Origin: Microbulbifer hainanensis
GTDB lineage: Bacteria; Pseudomonadota; Gammaproteobacteria; Pseudomonadales; Cellvibrionaceae
DNA: 64,000 nucleotides
Direction of reading: 5' to 3'
Assembly (NCBI RefSeq): GCF_014904735.1
Contig: NZ_JACZCR010000004.1
Coordinates: forward strand, 57,978-121,977
Each line of letters begins with the position of its first letter. Position 1 is the stretch's first letter. Positions 27,596 through 38,700 of this stretch are shown piece by piece. Position numbers and translations under genes: made by a program. Under the pieces are notes generated by a model. It was not told the origin of the DNA and did not search any database. It saw nothing but the letters and a program-made list of their open reading frames with translations.

Positions 27596-30500
27596 TTACA
27601 GCTTGCCGATCACGTTCAGGAATACACCCTGGCTGTCGTAATCCAGTTGCGTCAGATCGTCAGAGAAATCGGTAAAGTTGTAACCGACCCCAACTTTCAG
27701 GTGCTTGCCCATATGCCGGTAGAGGCCCAGCAGCGCACCGCTGCGACGGTCCTGCGCATCGGGCAGGTCCAGCATGCGCCCTTCCACCATCAGGTCCCAG
27801 CGATTGACGAAATGCCAGTCGGCGCGCACTACGTAGAGGCTCGCACGGCTGTCGAAGAACTCCGGATCCTGGCGATCCTGGCTTAATTGGCCGAGGCGAT
27901 ACGCGTACTTGGCGCCCAGGGTCCAGCGACGCGTGAGGTCGTAGCTGGTATCTACCGATACGATATGGCTCTTCTGGATAAATTCTGCCGCTGTATTTTG
28001 CACCGTCACCTGATCCCGGGTCGGGACATTATAAAAGTAGGTGTACTTCAGCAGGGTATTCCAGCGGTCGTTATTCACCGGGCGATAGCCATAGCCCATC
28101 ACCGCCTCGGTAAACTTGCCGTCGTAAAACTCGCCCTGGGAACTCTTGCTGTCGGAATAATTGAGTTTTCCGACCAGGCGCCAATCCGGGTTGATCTGGT
28201 AGCTGGCAGTATTTTTCAGCAGCCAGGTCTGGCGTTCATTTTCCGTCACGGTATTTGGGTCGACTGCCGTCTCCATATTGTCCGTGCGATATTCAACCGC
28301 GGAGGAGAGGCGGACCTCGTCAGCGCTGTAGCCCATATTCAGGCCCACCGCGCGCCGATCTGTCTTTGCACCGGTGCGCGGATCTTCCAGCTTGCCCGCT
28401 TCTACCGTCGTGCCGTATGTCCAACGATCATTCGGTGCCAGATCCATCCCCAGCGCGTGAGTCAGGCCGGTGGCGACATCGCCGTGGCTATATTGCTCTT
28501 CACCGTACACGCTCAGGCTATCGGAGTAGCGGCTGCGGAAGCCGGTACTCATACTGCCTTTGCGCGCACGGACGCCGGTGTCGGTGCGCTCATTATCGAG
28601 GGTGTAATTCAGGTAGAGGTTGGTGCGGTCGGTCACCAGGTAATCGGTACCCAGCCGCGCCGCCGTACCGGTATCTCCACCGGAAAGTTCACTGTCGAGG
28701 GACAGGCGCTCGCTCACCCGGTAGGCGCCACCGAAACCAACACGATTGTTTTCCTCGCGGGTACCGGTCGCCTCGAGGGTACCTTGCACGTAGCCAAATG
28801 CACTCCAGTCGGCACCGGAATCGTACGCTGCCTGTACGGCCATGTCGGTGCGATCGCCCTGGGTCTGCGTGGCCGGTACTACCGGTGAGAAATCTTCGCG
28901 ACTGTCGGCGCGTGCGCCGGTGGTGACTCTCCAGCGGTCGTTGAGCTGATAACCGACAGCCAGGTCCACTGCGGTTGTCTGCAGGCCGAGTTCCTGTTCC
29001 TTGCTGTCGGCTTTCAGATCGATATCAGCACGGGTACCGATGGGCACATTGATGCTGCCGCCGTACTGGGTGGTATCCCCATAAACCAGCTGACCGGGGG
29101 CGGAAAAGCCGGCTTCGCGCTCCTGGTGATAGAAGGTACCGGAACCGCGTGAGTCCTCGATGAAATCGCTCAGTTGCAGACTGCCCTCCAGCCGTGAGGC
29201 ACCGGCCTTGGCATTAGGGTCGACCGGATTGTCACTGTTAAAGCTGAAGCCGCCATCGTACGAAGAGGTGCTGTCCAGGTTGCCGCCCTGGCTGTCAGCC
29301 GCTTCGATTTTCAGCCAGCTGCCGGCACTCTTGCGCAGAGTCAGGTCTACGCCGTGCAGGGATGTCTCGTTGTCCTCTTCATCCTGCTGGGTGCCACTAA
29401 TACCGAGTTTGACGTAGTCGCCCAGCCAGTAGTGCGCGCGGCCGCCCACGGCCAGTGTGTCCATTTGCTCAAAGCCCGGCGTGTACTCGTAGCGAGACAC
29501 CAGGTACTGGGGATTGCCGTTGTAGGAGCCGTCCTGAATCAGCAGGTTATCGTTGGCGATGGCGGAGAGCGGTTTGTTCAGCAGCACGCGCCCCTGAATG
29601 TAATCCACATCGTAATCGATGACCGGGGTCAGGTTTTTCACCGCGAGCACGATGCCGGAGTCCTTGTCCCGCACCTCGACACGCAGCCGCTCGGAACCGG
29701 TCAGGATGTCCTGGTGGCGCAGGAAATACAGGGAACCGCCGGTTCCGCGGAATTCATCACGCCCGGCGATGGTGCCGGGTTCCGCACTGAAACCATCGAT
29801 CTGGAAGCGTTTCTCACCGAAGCTGGTGACATCGTCGCTTTCATAGTGGCCGTTAGCCCCGTAGAGGGCGCGGTCGATATGGGCGAGTTCGTTATCGGTG
29901 TAGGCCGCTTTGAAGTTGCCCCACATACCGTAGTCATCAAACTTGGACAGCTTCACGTAGAACTTGCCGGAGGTCGGCGCATCCTCGACCACCGTGGAAT
30001 CGTCGCCGAAGGTCGGGTAGTAGAGATCGCTGTCCAGGCGACGGAACAGCGCGTCCGGGGTCTTCTCCATAAAGTTGGAGAAGAGTTCATCCACCGGTCC
30101 CTCTTCGGTATCCGCACTCGCCGACAGGTGCCAGCCATCACCGAAACTGCCGTTGGTGTAGAACGCCAGGCGACCATCGTAACTGACAGAGTTGTCGTAG
30201 TGGGTCTGGTCACCGGTGACCAGTGCCGCGGGACCATTGGTATCGTCCAGGCCGACGGTCAGATCCGCAATCCCGACGGTAAACCAGTCATCTTTGGCAA
30301 ACTTCAGGTCGCGCAGAAAGAGTTCACCGTTTCCTTCCGGATCCAGTACCGCCACTTCCACCGTATGCAGGCCGCGAGTGAAAATCTGCTCGGCGACAAA
30401 TTCCCCCTGATCGTTGACCGGTACCGGATTGCCGGCCAGCCATACGGTGTGCTGAGGCGGGATCTGCGCGCCGTTTACGAGCACTGTATTGCCGTTCAAC

Positions 30501-32791
30501 GGAATCGTCTGGCGAGTGAGGCGGTTTTCACCGTAACCCACCAGCAACTCTTTCTCCGGGTTGCTGTCTTCCGTCGGAGCATCCACGTGATCCACCAGCC
30601 ACAGCGTCTGCGGCCGGGTTTCATCGTAGCGTCCATTGTCGTCGTATACCCGCAACAGGTACTGGAGTTTTTTCAGCGGCGCCTGGAATTCGTCAAAGTC
30701 TGCCTGCCAGTCGCCGCGCCCGTTTTCATCCAGCGCCACCACTGCCAGCGGCTTGTCGCGCACCGACTGATCCTCTTCGAACAGGCGCACTTCCGCGCGA
30801 TCGATAAAGCTCGGGTAATTGGTGTAGCTCTGGAACTGTACCCGGCTGTCGGCGATTTCCGTTTCGGGATCGTCGGCGTAGCGGATGGTATTCGGCCAGG
30901 CACTCACATTCAGCCGCGGCGACATTTTTTTATTGTCGAAGCGGAACTGGATATGCGCATTTTCCAGCGCGACATCGGTACAGCGCTGCAGGTCGGCGGA
31001 GTTCTTGTAGGGATCGTATTCCGGGTTGCCATCCACGGTAATACGCATCAGGTTCAGTGCATACGGGTTGTGGGCCAGCGCCTCGCGGTTAATACGCTCG
31101 ATTTCCAACCGGTCCTGATCGGCGAGCACTGCCAGCTCGTCGTACAGCACCTGCACTTCCACACGGGCGCCGTCCATAGTGACGAAGCCATTGGCAACTA
31201 CATCGTCGGACTGCACGTAGCCACGCCCCTCAAACTCCACCTGCTCATCACTAAGGTTCAGTTGCTGCTGCACGGCCGCCATGGTGCGGCGCGCGCGGGC
31301 GCGCGACAGGCCGACATCGTCGCCGTAGACCATCGCCTCGCGGCGCTCCATGCGCTCGTTATCGCTGTAGCCGACAAAGCTCAGGCGCACATTGGCCTTG
31401 CCCGCCACTTCTGCCATCACTTTGCGGATATGGCTCAGTTCAGAATCGGGGATGGCCGGATTTCCGTCGACAAAGCGGATTGGCTGCAGAGCCCCGGTGG
31501 GCGATTCATAGGCGACAGTAATCGTCTCCGCACCAGCCGCTTCCGGACATGCCTGCACACCGTCGCCGGCAGTCTCCATCGGGTCGTCGTACCAGAATTC
31601 CACTTCGACGCGCCGGTTCAGCGCGCGCCCTTTGGGCGTGTCGTTGGGCACCAGTGGCTGGGTATCCCCTTTGCCGCTGCTGCTCACCATTGCATCCGGC
31701 AAATTCAGTGCATCGCGCACTGCCAGCGCCACGCGCCGCGCCTCGGCGCGGGACAGTGCCATCTGGTCGCTGTAGAGGTTGGCCGGCCCTTCGGGCAGCG
31801 GTGAGCCGTCAGTGTGACCGACAAAGTGGATCACCAGATTTTCCTTGTCCGCCAGGTTCGCGCGCACTTCACGTATACGGCGAACAAAGGCTTCGGGCAG
31901 GTCCGCCTGCCCCGGTTGCAGGCGCAGAGGTGTCACCAGGTTCTTGAGGCGCGCCCGCTGTTCACTGCCAGCCTTGTAGTGCAGGCGACAGACGGTTTCC
32001 TGGCGACAGACTTTGACGCGATTCAGCTGCAGCGCCTGGGCGCGCTGCATTTCCGCCTGCGCGTCCTCATCCAGCTCGTCGTAACTGAGCTTTACCTGAA
32101 CACGGCGGTTCAGCGCGCGGCCACTGCTGGTGACATTGTCCGCAACCGGCTCTTCGTCACCGCGGCCTTCAAAAGTAATCGCGTCCTTGGGCAGGTCCAG
32201 CGCCAACTGAAAGTAATCCGCAACGTACTTGGCCCTTGCGCGGGTAAACTCCTGCTTGTCCTGATATGCCGCCAGCGCCTGTTCACTCAAGGGATCGGCG
32301 TCCGTGTGGCCAATGAAGTCCAGTTTCAGGTTGTGTTTATCGGCGAGCTCGGCCAGTTTCACTTTCAGTGCTTCGAGATCCTCCGGCGCCACCGGGTCGT
32401 CGACAGCCTCGTATTCCAGCGGATCAATCGCATTCTCTTCCGCCACCGGTGCCAGCGCTTCGGTAAACAGACTCGCATCCTGTACCCACTGCTTGCGCGG
32501 CTGGCCAAGAATCATGGTTTCGGTGTTGTGGCCAACCGGGTTTTCGATGATTTCAGTTTCCGGCTCTTCAATGGCCGGCGACAGTCCAGGGATCTGCTTC
32601 CACACCTGCCACCAGGCGGCATCCCCGCCCGGGCTCTGTTCTTTTTCCTGTGCCACCGCAGGCAGCGCCAGCAGTGCGGCCATCGCCGCGGCGAAATAGC
32701 GTTCGCGGCCGATGGCTGCTGCAACAGGATGGAACACCGCTTTTTTCATACCGCTTTGCACACCGCGCTTGTCGTTTTTATCAGAGGACAT
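27596..32791 (-). CDS. giant OmpA-module outer-membrane protein with C-terminal beta-barrel
   Basis: 1731 residues from ATG 32791 (GTG at 32794 is also possible). A signal peptide is cut near AVA-QE (residue 49). Three OmpA-like peptidoglycan-binding modules follow at about 135-240, 285-405 and 435-555. The first two keep the HTD and GRALNRRV motifs; the third is degenerate (GYSDNE, DGARVEV). Next come beta-rich, Ig-like parts (about 570-1000), then a long segment of alternating amphipathic strands (about 1000-1731), apparently an outer-membrane barrel ending in NVIGKL. The start overlaps the stop of the giant DUF11 gene (TGATG), so the two are translationally coupled. I infer a dedicated anchor or export partner for that protein; the function is not established. 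Confidence 0.78.
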   Translation of the reverse strand: MSSDKNDKRGVQSGMKKAVFHPVAAAIGRERYFAAAMAALLALPAVAQEKEQSPGGDAAWWQVWKQIPGLSPAIEEPETEIIENPVGHNTETMILGQPRKQWVQDASLFTEALAPVAEENAIDPLEYEAVDDPVAPEDLEALKVKLAELADKHNLKLDFIGHTDADPLSEQALAAYQDKQEFTRARAKYVADYFQLALDLPKDAITFEGRGDEEPVADNVTSSGRALNRRVQVKLSYDELDEDAQAEMQRAQALQLNRVKVCRQETVCRLHYKAGSEQRARLKNLVTPLRLQPGQADLPEAFVRRIREVRANLADKENLVIHFVGHTDGSPLPEGPANLYSDQMALSRAEARRVALAVRDALNLPDAMVSSSGKGDTQPLVPNDTPKGRALNRRVEVEFWYDDPMETAGDGVQACPEAAGAETITVAYESPTGALQPIRFVDGNPAIPDSELSHIRKVMAEVAGKANVRLSFVGYSDNERMERREAMVYGDDVGLSRARARRTMAAVQQQLNLSDEQVEFEGRGYVQSDDVVANGFVTMDGARVEVQVLYDELAVLADQDRLEIERINREALAHNPYALNLMRITVDGNPEYDPYKNSADLQRCTDVALENAHIQFRFDNKKMSPRLNVSAWPNTIRYADDPETEIADSRVQFQSYTNYPSFIDRAEVRLFEEDQSVRDKPLAVVALDENGRGDWQADFDEFQAPLKKLQYLLRVYDDNGRYDETRPQTLWLVDHVDAPTEDSNPEKELLVGYGENRLTRQTIPLNGNTVLVNGAQIPPQHTVWLAGNPVPVNDQGEFVAEQIFTRGLHTVEVAVLDPEGNGELFLRDLKFAKDDWFTVGIADLTVGLDDTNGPAALVTGDQTHYDNSVSYDGRLAFYTNGSFGDGWHLSASADTEEGPVDELFSNFMEKTPDALFRRLDSDLYYPTFGDDSTVVEDAPTSGKFYVKLSKFDDYGMWGNFKAAYTDNELAHIDRALYGANGHYESDDVTSFGEKRFQIDGFSAEPGTIAGRDEFRGTGGSLYFLRHQDILTGSERLRVEVRDKDSGIVLAVKNLTPVIDYDVDYIQGRVLLNKPLSAIANDNLLIQDGSYNGNPQYLVSRYEYTPGFEQMDTLAVGGRAHYWLGDYVKLGISGTQQDEEDNETSLHGVDLTLRKSAGSWLKIEAADSQGGNLDSTSSYDGGFSFNSDNPVDPNAKAGASRLEGSLQLSDFIEDSRGSGTFYHQEREAGFSAPGQLVYGDTTQYGGSINVPIGTRADIDLKADSKEQELGLQTTAVDLAVGYQLNDRWRVTTGARADSREDFSPVVPATQTQGDRTDMAVQAAYDSGADWSAFGYVQGTLEATGTREENNRVGFGGAYRVSERLSLDSELSGGDTGTAARLGTDYLVTDRTNLYLNYTLDNERTDTGVRARKGSMSTGFRSRYSDSLSVYGEEQYSHGDVATGLTHALGMDLAPNDRWTYGTTVEAGKLEDPRTGAKTDRRAVGLNMGYSADEVRLSSAVEYRTDNMETAVDPNTVTENERQTWLLKNTASYQINPDWRLVGKLNYSDSKSSQGEFYDGKFTEAVMGYGYRPVNNDRWNTLLKYTYFYNVPTRDQVTVQNTAAEFIQKSHIVSVDTSYDLTRRWTLGAKYAYRLGQLSQDRQDPEFFDSRASLYVVRADWHFVNRWDLMVEGRMLDLPDAQDRRSGALLGLYRHMGKHLKVGVGYNFTDFSDDLTQLDYDSQGVFLNVIGKL

Positions 32792-35700
32792 CACTCCAAT
32801 CCTCCCTTGCTCGGCGGCGCGCCGCGCCGCCAGAACACTTCGGTTTCAATCGTCAGTTCGTAGTCGCCGTAATTGCGCGCCCACTCGTCGGCGATGCGCA
32901 CTTTCATGGCCTGCAGGCGCCGATCCACCAGGTCAGGATCCTCATTCTCCGCCAGGTAGGACAGACGCAGGACCGAAGGCGCTTCCTGCAGTTTCTCCAG
33001 CAGCAGATCGGTGCGCGAGTTCCACTGCGGACGCAGTTCCGTGGTGCCCGGCTCGAAGACCGCCTCGGCTAGATCCAGGCGCACAACACGGTGCAGGCTG
33101 GTGCCGAAGTTGAACTTGATCATCTTGCCTCGGGTGGCGCGCTGTACCCGCGGGTTTTCCGTGGTCAGGCGGTAGCCACTCGGCAGGCTGCGGTCGTCTA
33201 GCTTCAACACGAAGTTGGAGCCGCGGTCCTGGTTCGGCACCACCGCACAGGTAATGTGGTAACGGCCGTGGGCATCGGTGGTTGCGTGGAGACCGGTGGC
33301 CGTCACCACACGTGCACCCGGCACGCCGCCCTCGCCCGCATCCTGGTAGCCGTTCATGTTCTTGTCGTCGTAAACCTTGCCGATCACGTCAGTACAGTCG
33401 AAGGTCGGATCGGGCACGACGCGCACTGTCGCCGATGCCTCGCCCGATGCCACCTGTCCCGACAGCTGGTTGAACAGCCGCGCGCGGTTGATGTACTTGC
33501 CTTCACCCACACCGGAACCGACGACCAGCAGCAGCTTCACTGTGCGTGTCTGGTCAGGTTCCGCGCGCAGGTTCGGCCAAACCAGCTGCAGGCCATTCAC
33601 TTCCGGTTCAATGGCTTTGCCATCTACCCGAGCGGAACCAGCGACATATTTGAAGCCGGCCGGGAAGAAGTCCACCAGGCGCAGATCTGTCAGCGGTACC
33701 GGCAGCGTGTTGCCGAACGTAATGGTGTAGGGCACCAGCTGGCTGCGGGTCACATTCAGCAGTGAGGCTGTTTTGGTAATCGACAGGGCGCCGTCGAGCT
33801 GCGGATCCAGCGCGATGTGGTTGTTGAACAACTGGCTCTCGCCGGGAATCCGGTTGTCGTCCAGGGTCAGGCGCAGGTAGTAATCCGTCGCTTCACTGCG
33901 GGCATCCACGTCGATAGGCGGCGCGAACTCGGACGACTGAACTTCACAGTGATTCGCTGTGCCCGGAACCTTGTCCGCATTGCTGCCGAGACAGGCACCC
34001 ACGTCGAAACCGGCGGTTTCCACATTGGTTTGCGGCGGGATGATCTGCGACTCGCCGGAGAGATAATCCTCACCGGGCACCTGTACCTGAATCAGGTAGT
34101 CCGCGTTGGCCGGACAGGCCGCGTCGCTAAAGTTGATGTCGAACTTGTAGTAACCGCCGGCCTGGGTCACCTGATTTTGCTGCTTCTCGTCATCGAAGCA
34201 GCGGTCCGGCAACACCTGCCCACTGGAGGCGCGCAACATAGTGACAACCGCGCCGGAAATCGGCTGGCGCAGCACCGAATCGTAGACCACGCCATTCGGC
34301 ATCAGCGGCAGGTTCAGGTTCTGCGGGTTGGAACCGGAACCCACGTAGATTTCGCTGATCTGCTGAGGTCCGTTGGTAAAGTCGGAGCTGGCATTACCCA
34401 GGGACGCGGTGCTGTCACTGGCATTCGGGGCCGTGTACTTCAACTCATAACTCGCCCCACCGACTGCGTTGGGCACCAGACCGTCGAACTGGAAGAACCC
34501 TTTTTCATCGCTCTGCGCGGTTTCCAGCAGCGTATTGTTGAAATACAACTCCACGGTCCAGTTCTGCAGCAGGCGCTCTTCCGGATCCAGTTGGTCGTTG
34601 AAATTCACATCGTGCCAAAGGTAACCGCTCAGGTTGGCAATGCCCGGTGTACCGCCCACGTCGATGGCAACACTGGCCTGTGCACTGGAGGCCGGATCAT
34701 TCCAGGTGGTTTCAGCGGTATTCAGCACCCGGTAACCGATCGCCAGGTTCGTACCCAGCTTGGCCTGGAAACGCAGGGTCGCGGTGTCACTGGGCTGCAA
34801 TTCACCGAAGGTGCCGGCGAAATCAGCATTGATCACCGATCCGTTCACGGTAATACCGTCTGCCTGTCCATTAAGACGCGCGGAATCCGCTACATAGGTG
34901 AGCACCCCGTCACCGGCCACCAGCAGGTCGTCTGTAATCGCCACGTAGCCGGCAGGTACGCCGCCGATATTGGTGACGGTTACCAGGTATTCCAGCGTGG
35001 CACCCGGCAGGGCCGCGCCGCCACCGACGACCGCGACTTCCTTGGTAATCGACAGCTGCTGTGCGTCGCCGACGACAATATCCGTCGGTTGCGCGCCATT
35101 GCTGGGATTGCCGTCGGCATCAGTCAGCGTCAGTGGTAATTCCACCGTTGAGACACTGCCCTGGTTACTGATCACCGTGCCGGTGGCAGTTGCCGCGTTG
35201 ACGCTGACATCGAAAGTGACGGTTGCGGTACGCGCAGAAGTAACCACGCCCTCGCCCGCTCCGGGCAGCGGCGGCGTCAAATCGTCGGACGAGATCGGCA
35301 AACCGGCATCCAGACGCGAGCTGCCGCCGCCATTGTCGGCCACGGCAAAGCCGTTCAGCGTAGTGGAGCCGGCAACATAAGTGGTATTGGCAGGGACCTG
35401 GTCCGTCAGCACTGCGTCTGTCGCGTCCACGCCGCCCATATTGGCAACGGTAATCGTGTAGCGCAGGACATCGCCCGGATCGACGATACCCGCTGACAGG
35501 TTATCGACGGCGATAGCCACGGTCTTCTGTACGATCAACAATGGTACGTCGCCGACAATGTCGATGGTCGGATCGTCGGGGGTATCGGTCGTCGGATCGT
35601 CGGACGGCTGCTCGTCGAGTGCTCCACTACCAGCGCCATCGCCGTTGACGAAGCCCTGGTTGGAAATGATGGTGCCGTCGTTGACATCATTGATGGTCAC

Positions 35701-38700
35701 ATCAAAGGTAATCACCACCGGTGCCGCATCGGCCACGGCCGCGCCGACAAACCCTTGCGCTTCCCCGGGCGAATTGATCGCCATGCCTGACGCCAGTGCC
35801 GTACTGCCGCCAACATCGGCCACAGCGGCGCCGTTCAGCGTGGTGGAATTGGCAACATAAGTGGTATTCGCCGGTACCTGATCGCGCAGGACGGCATCCA
35901 CAATGTTTTCATCACCGGTGTTTTCGACCTGCAGTGTGTAGCGCAGCGTGTCACCGACCATCAGCAGGTCTGCATCGCCGGTCATGTCCTGCGAGGTTTT
36001 CTCCACAACCAGCTGCGGCGCCGAATCGATCACTACCTGGGTGGGATCTTCATCGCCGGCGGTGTTGGGGTCGTCGGCACCATTGATATTCGGGTCGTCA
36101 CTGTCCTGCAACAACTGGCCGGGCAACTGCACCTGGGCCTGGTTTAATACCGCGGTGCCGCTGTCGATCACAGCCGCCAGCGTCACTTCATAGACAATAT
36201 TGAGACTACCGTTGCCGGCGAGCGACAGGTTGCGGATATCCAGCAGGCCGCTGCCCTGTGCGCCGCCCGCCGCATCGGTATTGCTGCTGTCGCCACCGGC
36301 GGCGTCGATCACCGCGAGCGTGCCCGCCTGGTACAGCGGCAGGCTGTTCAGGCGGCCGAGTTCATCGGTGAGATCGATACCGTCGACATCGATTGCACTA
36401 AGGTTGGTCAGTGTCAGCGTGTAGCGCAGGCGATCGCCTGGCTTCGCGACACTCGCCGGGCTCTGGCCGCTGGTGACATTTTCCACCACCTTGCGGAAAG
36501 ACACGCTCGGTACCGCGGCGGTAATAGTGAAGGCATCCTCGTGATCGTCTACGGATGGCGTTCCGTCGGTGGGCGCGGCACGGGTGTACTGACGCGCGTC
36601 CGGCAGGGTGCTGTCCCAGCTGTGCCAGAGCTCGACACCGGCGACGTTGGTCAGGGTAGTGCCATCGACCGTGTCTGCATCGAGGTAGGTATCGTAGCTG
36701 AATAACAGACGGTGATCCGCAGGCACGGCTGCAGCCGCACCGCTGGTGGTGACGGTCAACGTACAGTTGTCCGCATCAAACACCGTGTTGAAGTCAGTAC
36801 CGGCGGTCAGCGTGCTGACGGTATTGCCGGAACCATCAGCAATTTGTGCGGAGAAGTTCTGCGGCGGTGTCTCACACATGCCGCCCGGATCCGGGTTCGG
36901 CAGTATATCGGTGATATTAAGATCCCACGCCGGGCCGGTGCCGGTGTTGTGCACATCCAGGGTAAAGCGACCGGGCACCCCCGACTGCACGCTGGCGGGG
37001 CCGCGCTTGTCCATGATCAGTGCGGTTGGCTCGACCACCGTCATGTCCGCAGTGGTATTGCCGGCGCCTGCCCCCTGCCCCGCTGCCGCATCGTCGTTGC
37101 TGTAGTTGTAGCTGTAGCTGGCGCTGTTGGTAAAAGTGAGGCCATCCACATTCGGCGGATTGGTATCGCGCAGACGAACGGTCACGTCGATTACCACCTG
37201 TTCGCCGGCGGGTACATCGATGCCGTTGGCCGTGTCCTCTATGACCAGGTCAGTTCCGGATCCGGTATTCACCGGGGTGAATGCCTGGCTGCCGGAGACC
37301 TTGGCCGCTTCGACAAATACCAGATCCGCTGCGGAGCTGCCGAGATTCATCAGCACCCGCACATCGTGCAGTGCCGTTGTCTGCGGTGATTCCGGAATGG
37401 TCACACGGTAGCGGAAAGGCTCGCCAATCGAGGCTGTAGTCTGCGTGTTTTCGATATATAGCGGCGACGCGTTGGGCGTATTGAACTGCACACTCTGCGG
37501 CGCTGTAGGGCCGTAATCCTCGCGCATATCCACCGTCGCAGTGGCGTCGCCGAGGGTCGGCAGCTGGTTGTCGTCGAATGAGTAATACACCTCGACGAAT
37601 GCGGCGTTTTGCAGGTTGAGACCGGAGCCAAGGTTACTGTCCGCGAGTACCCGATAGGTCATGACCAGACTCTGGCCTGGATTGATCGCGTAGGTGCTGC
37701 CGGCGTTGAAATTCCACACGGCATCGCCCGTGGTGCTATCGAATGCCGGCGCCAGGTTGGCCACCGCAACACCGTTCACACTGGTCGACTGCACGCTGAC
37801 ACCGGACTGGCGCAATCCTGCCGGAATGGTGTCACGGAAAACCGGGTCATAGGCCGGCGCCGATCCATTGTTGGTAATGGTGACGGTGTAATCGATGCTG
37901 TCGCCGGGACTCAGGGTACTGCCAGTCGCCGGGTTGGAAGTGATTGCCAGTGCCAGTTCCGGCTGCAGCAGATCCAGGGTTTCGCCATCGTTGCGGCTTT
38001 CCGCTCCGGTCGCCGCATCGAAACTGAAGTCGGCATTGTTGGTCAGCGGTGTGTTATTGGCCGGCCACGGATGTGAGTCCTGGTTCAGCACACGAGCGCG
38101 GTAGCGAATGACAAACTCGTCGTTGGCTGTGTTGTTGTCACCGGCATTGACCAGGTTAACCAGGTTCCAGGTCAGCGTGGTGGATCCGCTGGCGGGATCG
38201 CCGGCCTGTACCGGATCCGGCACATCGTCATGGCTGAACGGTGCACTGGCGGTAAAGGGGGCACTGTTGTCTGTGTTGATGGACAGGGTGCGATCAAACA
38301 CCATGCCCTGTGGCAGGGTGTCCACCAGAGTCGCATTGGGCAGGCTGCCCTCGGGCAGGGACAGGCGCAGTTCGTATTCGACAAAGTCACCGACACGGAC
38401 TTGGGCATCACCGCTGCCATAGGAATCGTCCAGGCGTATTTTGGTGAGCGCACTATCATTGGCCGCTGTTAGTTGCGCCACCGTACCGTCAATGAAGTAA
38501 TCATTCAGGGCTGGCGTCGCGCTGCCATTGCGTTCGTAAATACTGCTGTTGTCTTCGTCGAGGCTGGTCCACTCGATATGGCTGGTGGACGACAGGTCGC
38601 TGGCGGCCAGCGCACTGTCGAGAACCACCACATCAAACACCAGCTGACGGGCGTTACCTGCGGGAATGTCGAGATCGCTGTTGGCCCGAATCCAGCTCAG

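Noticed and set aside
29354..31804. Very long open frame (816 codons) on the + strand
   Set aside because: It is antisense to the OmpA-module gene. Its translation has no domain or composition of a real protein; the sense frame has signal peptide, OmpA motifs and coupling to its neighbour.
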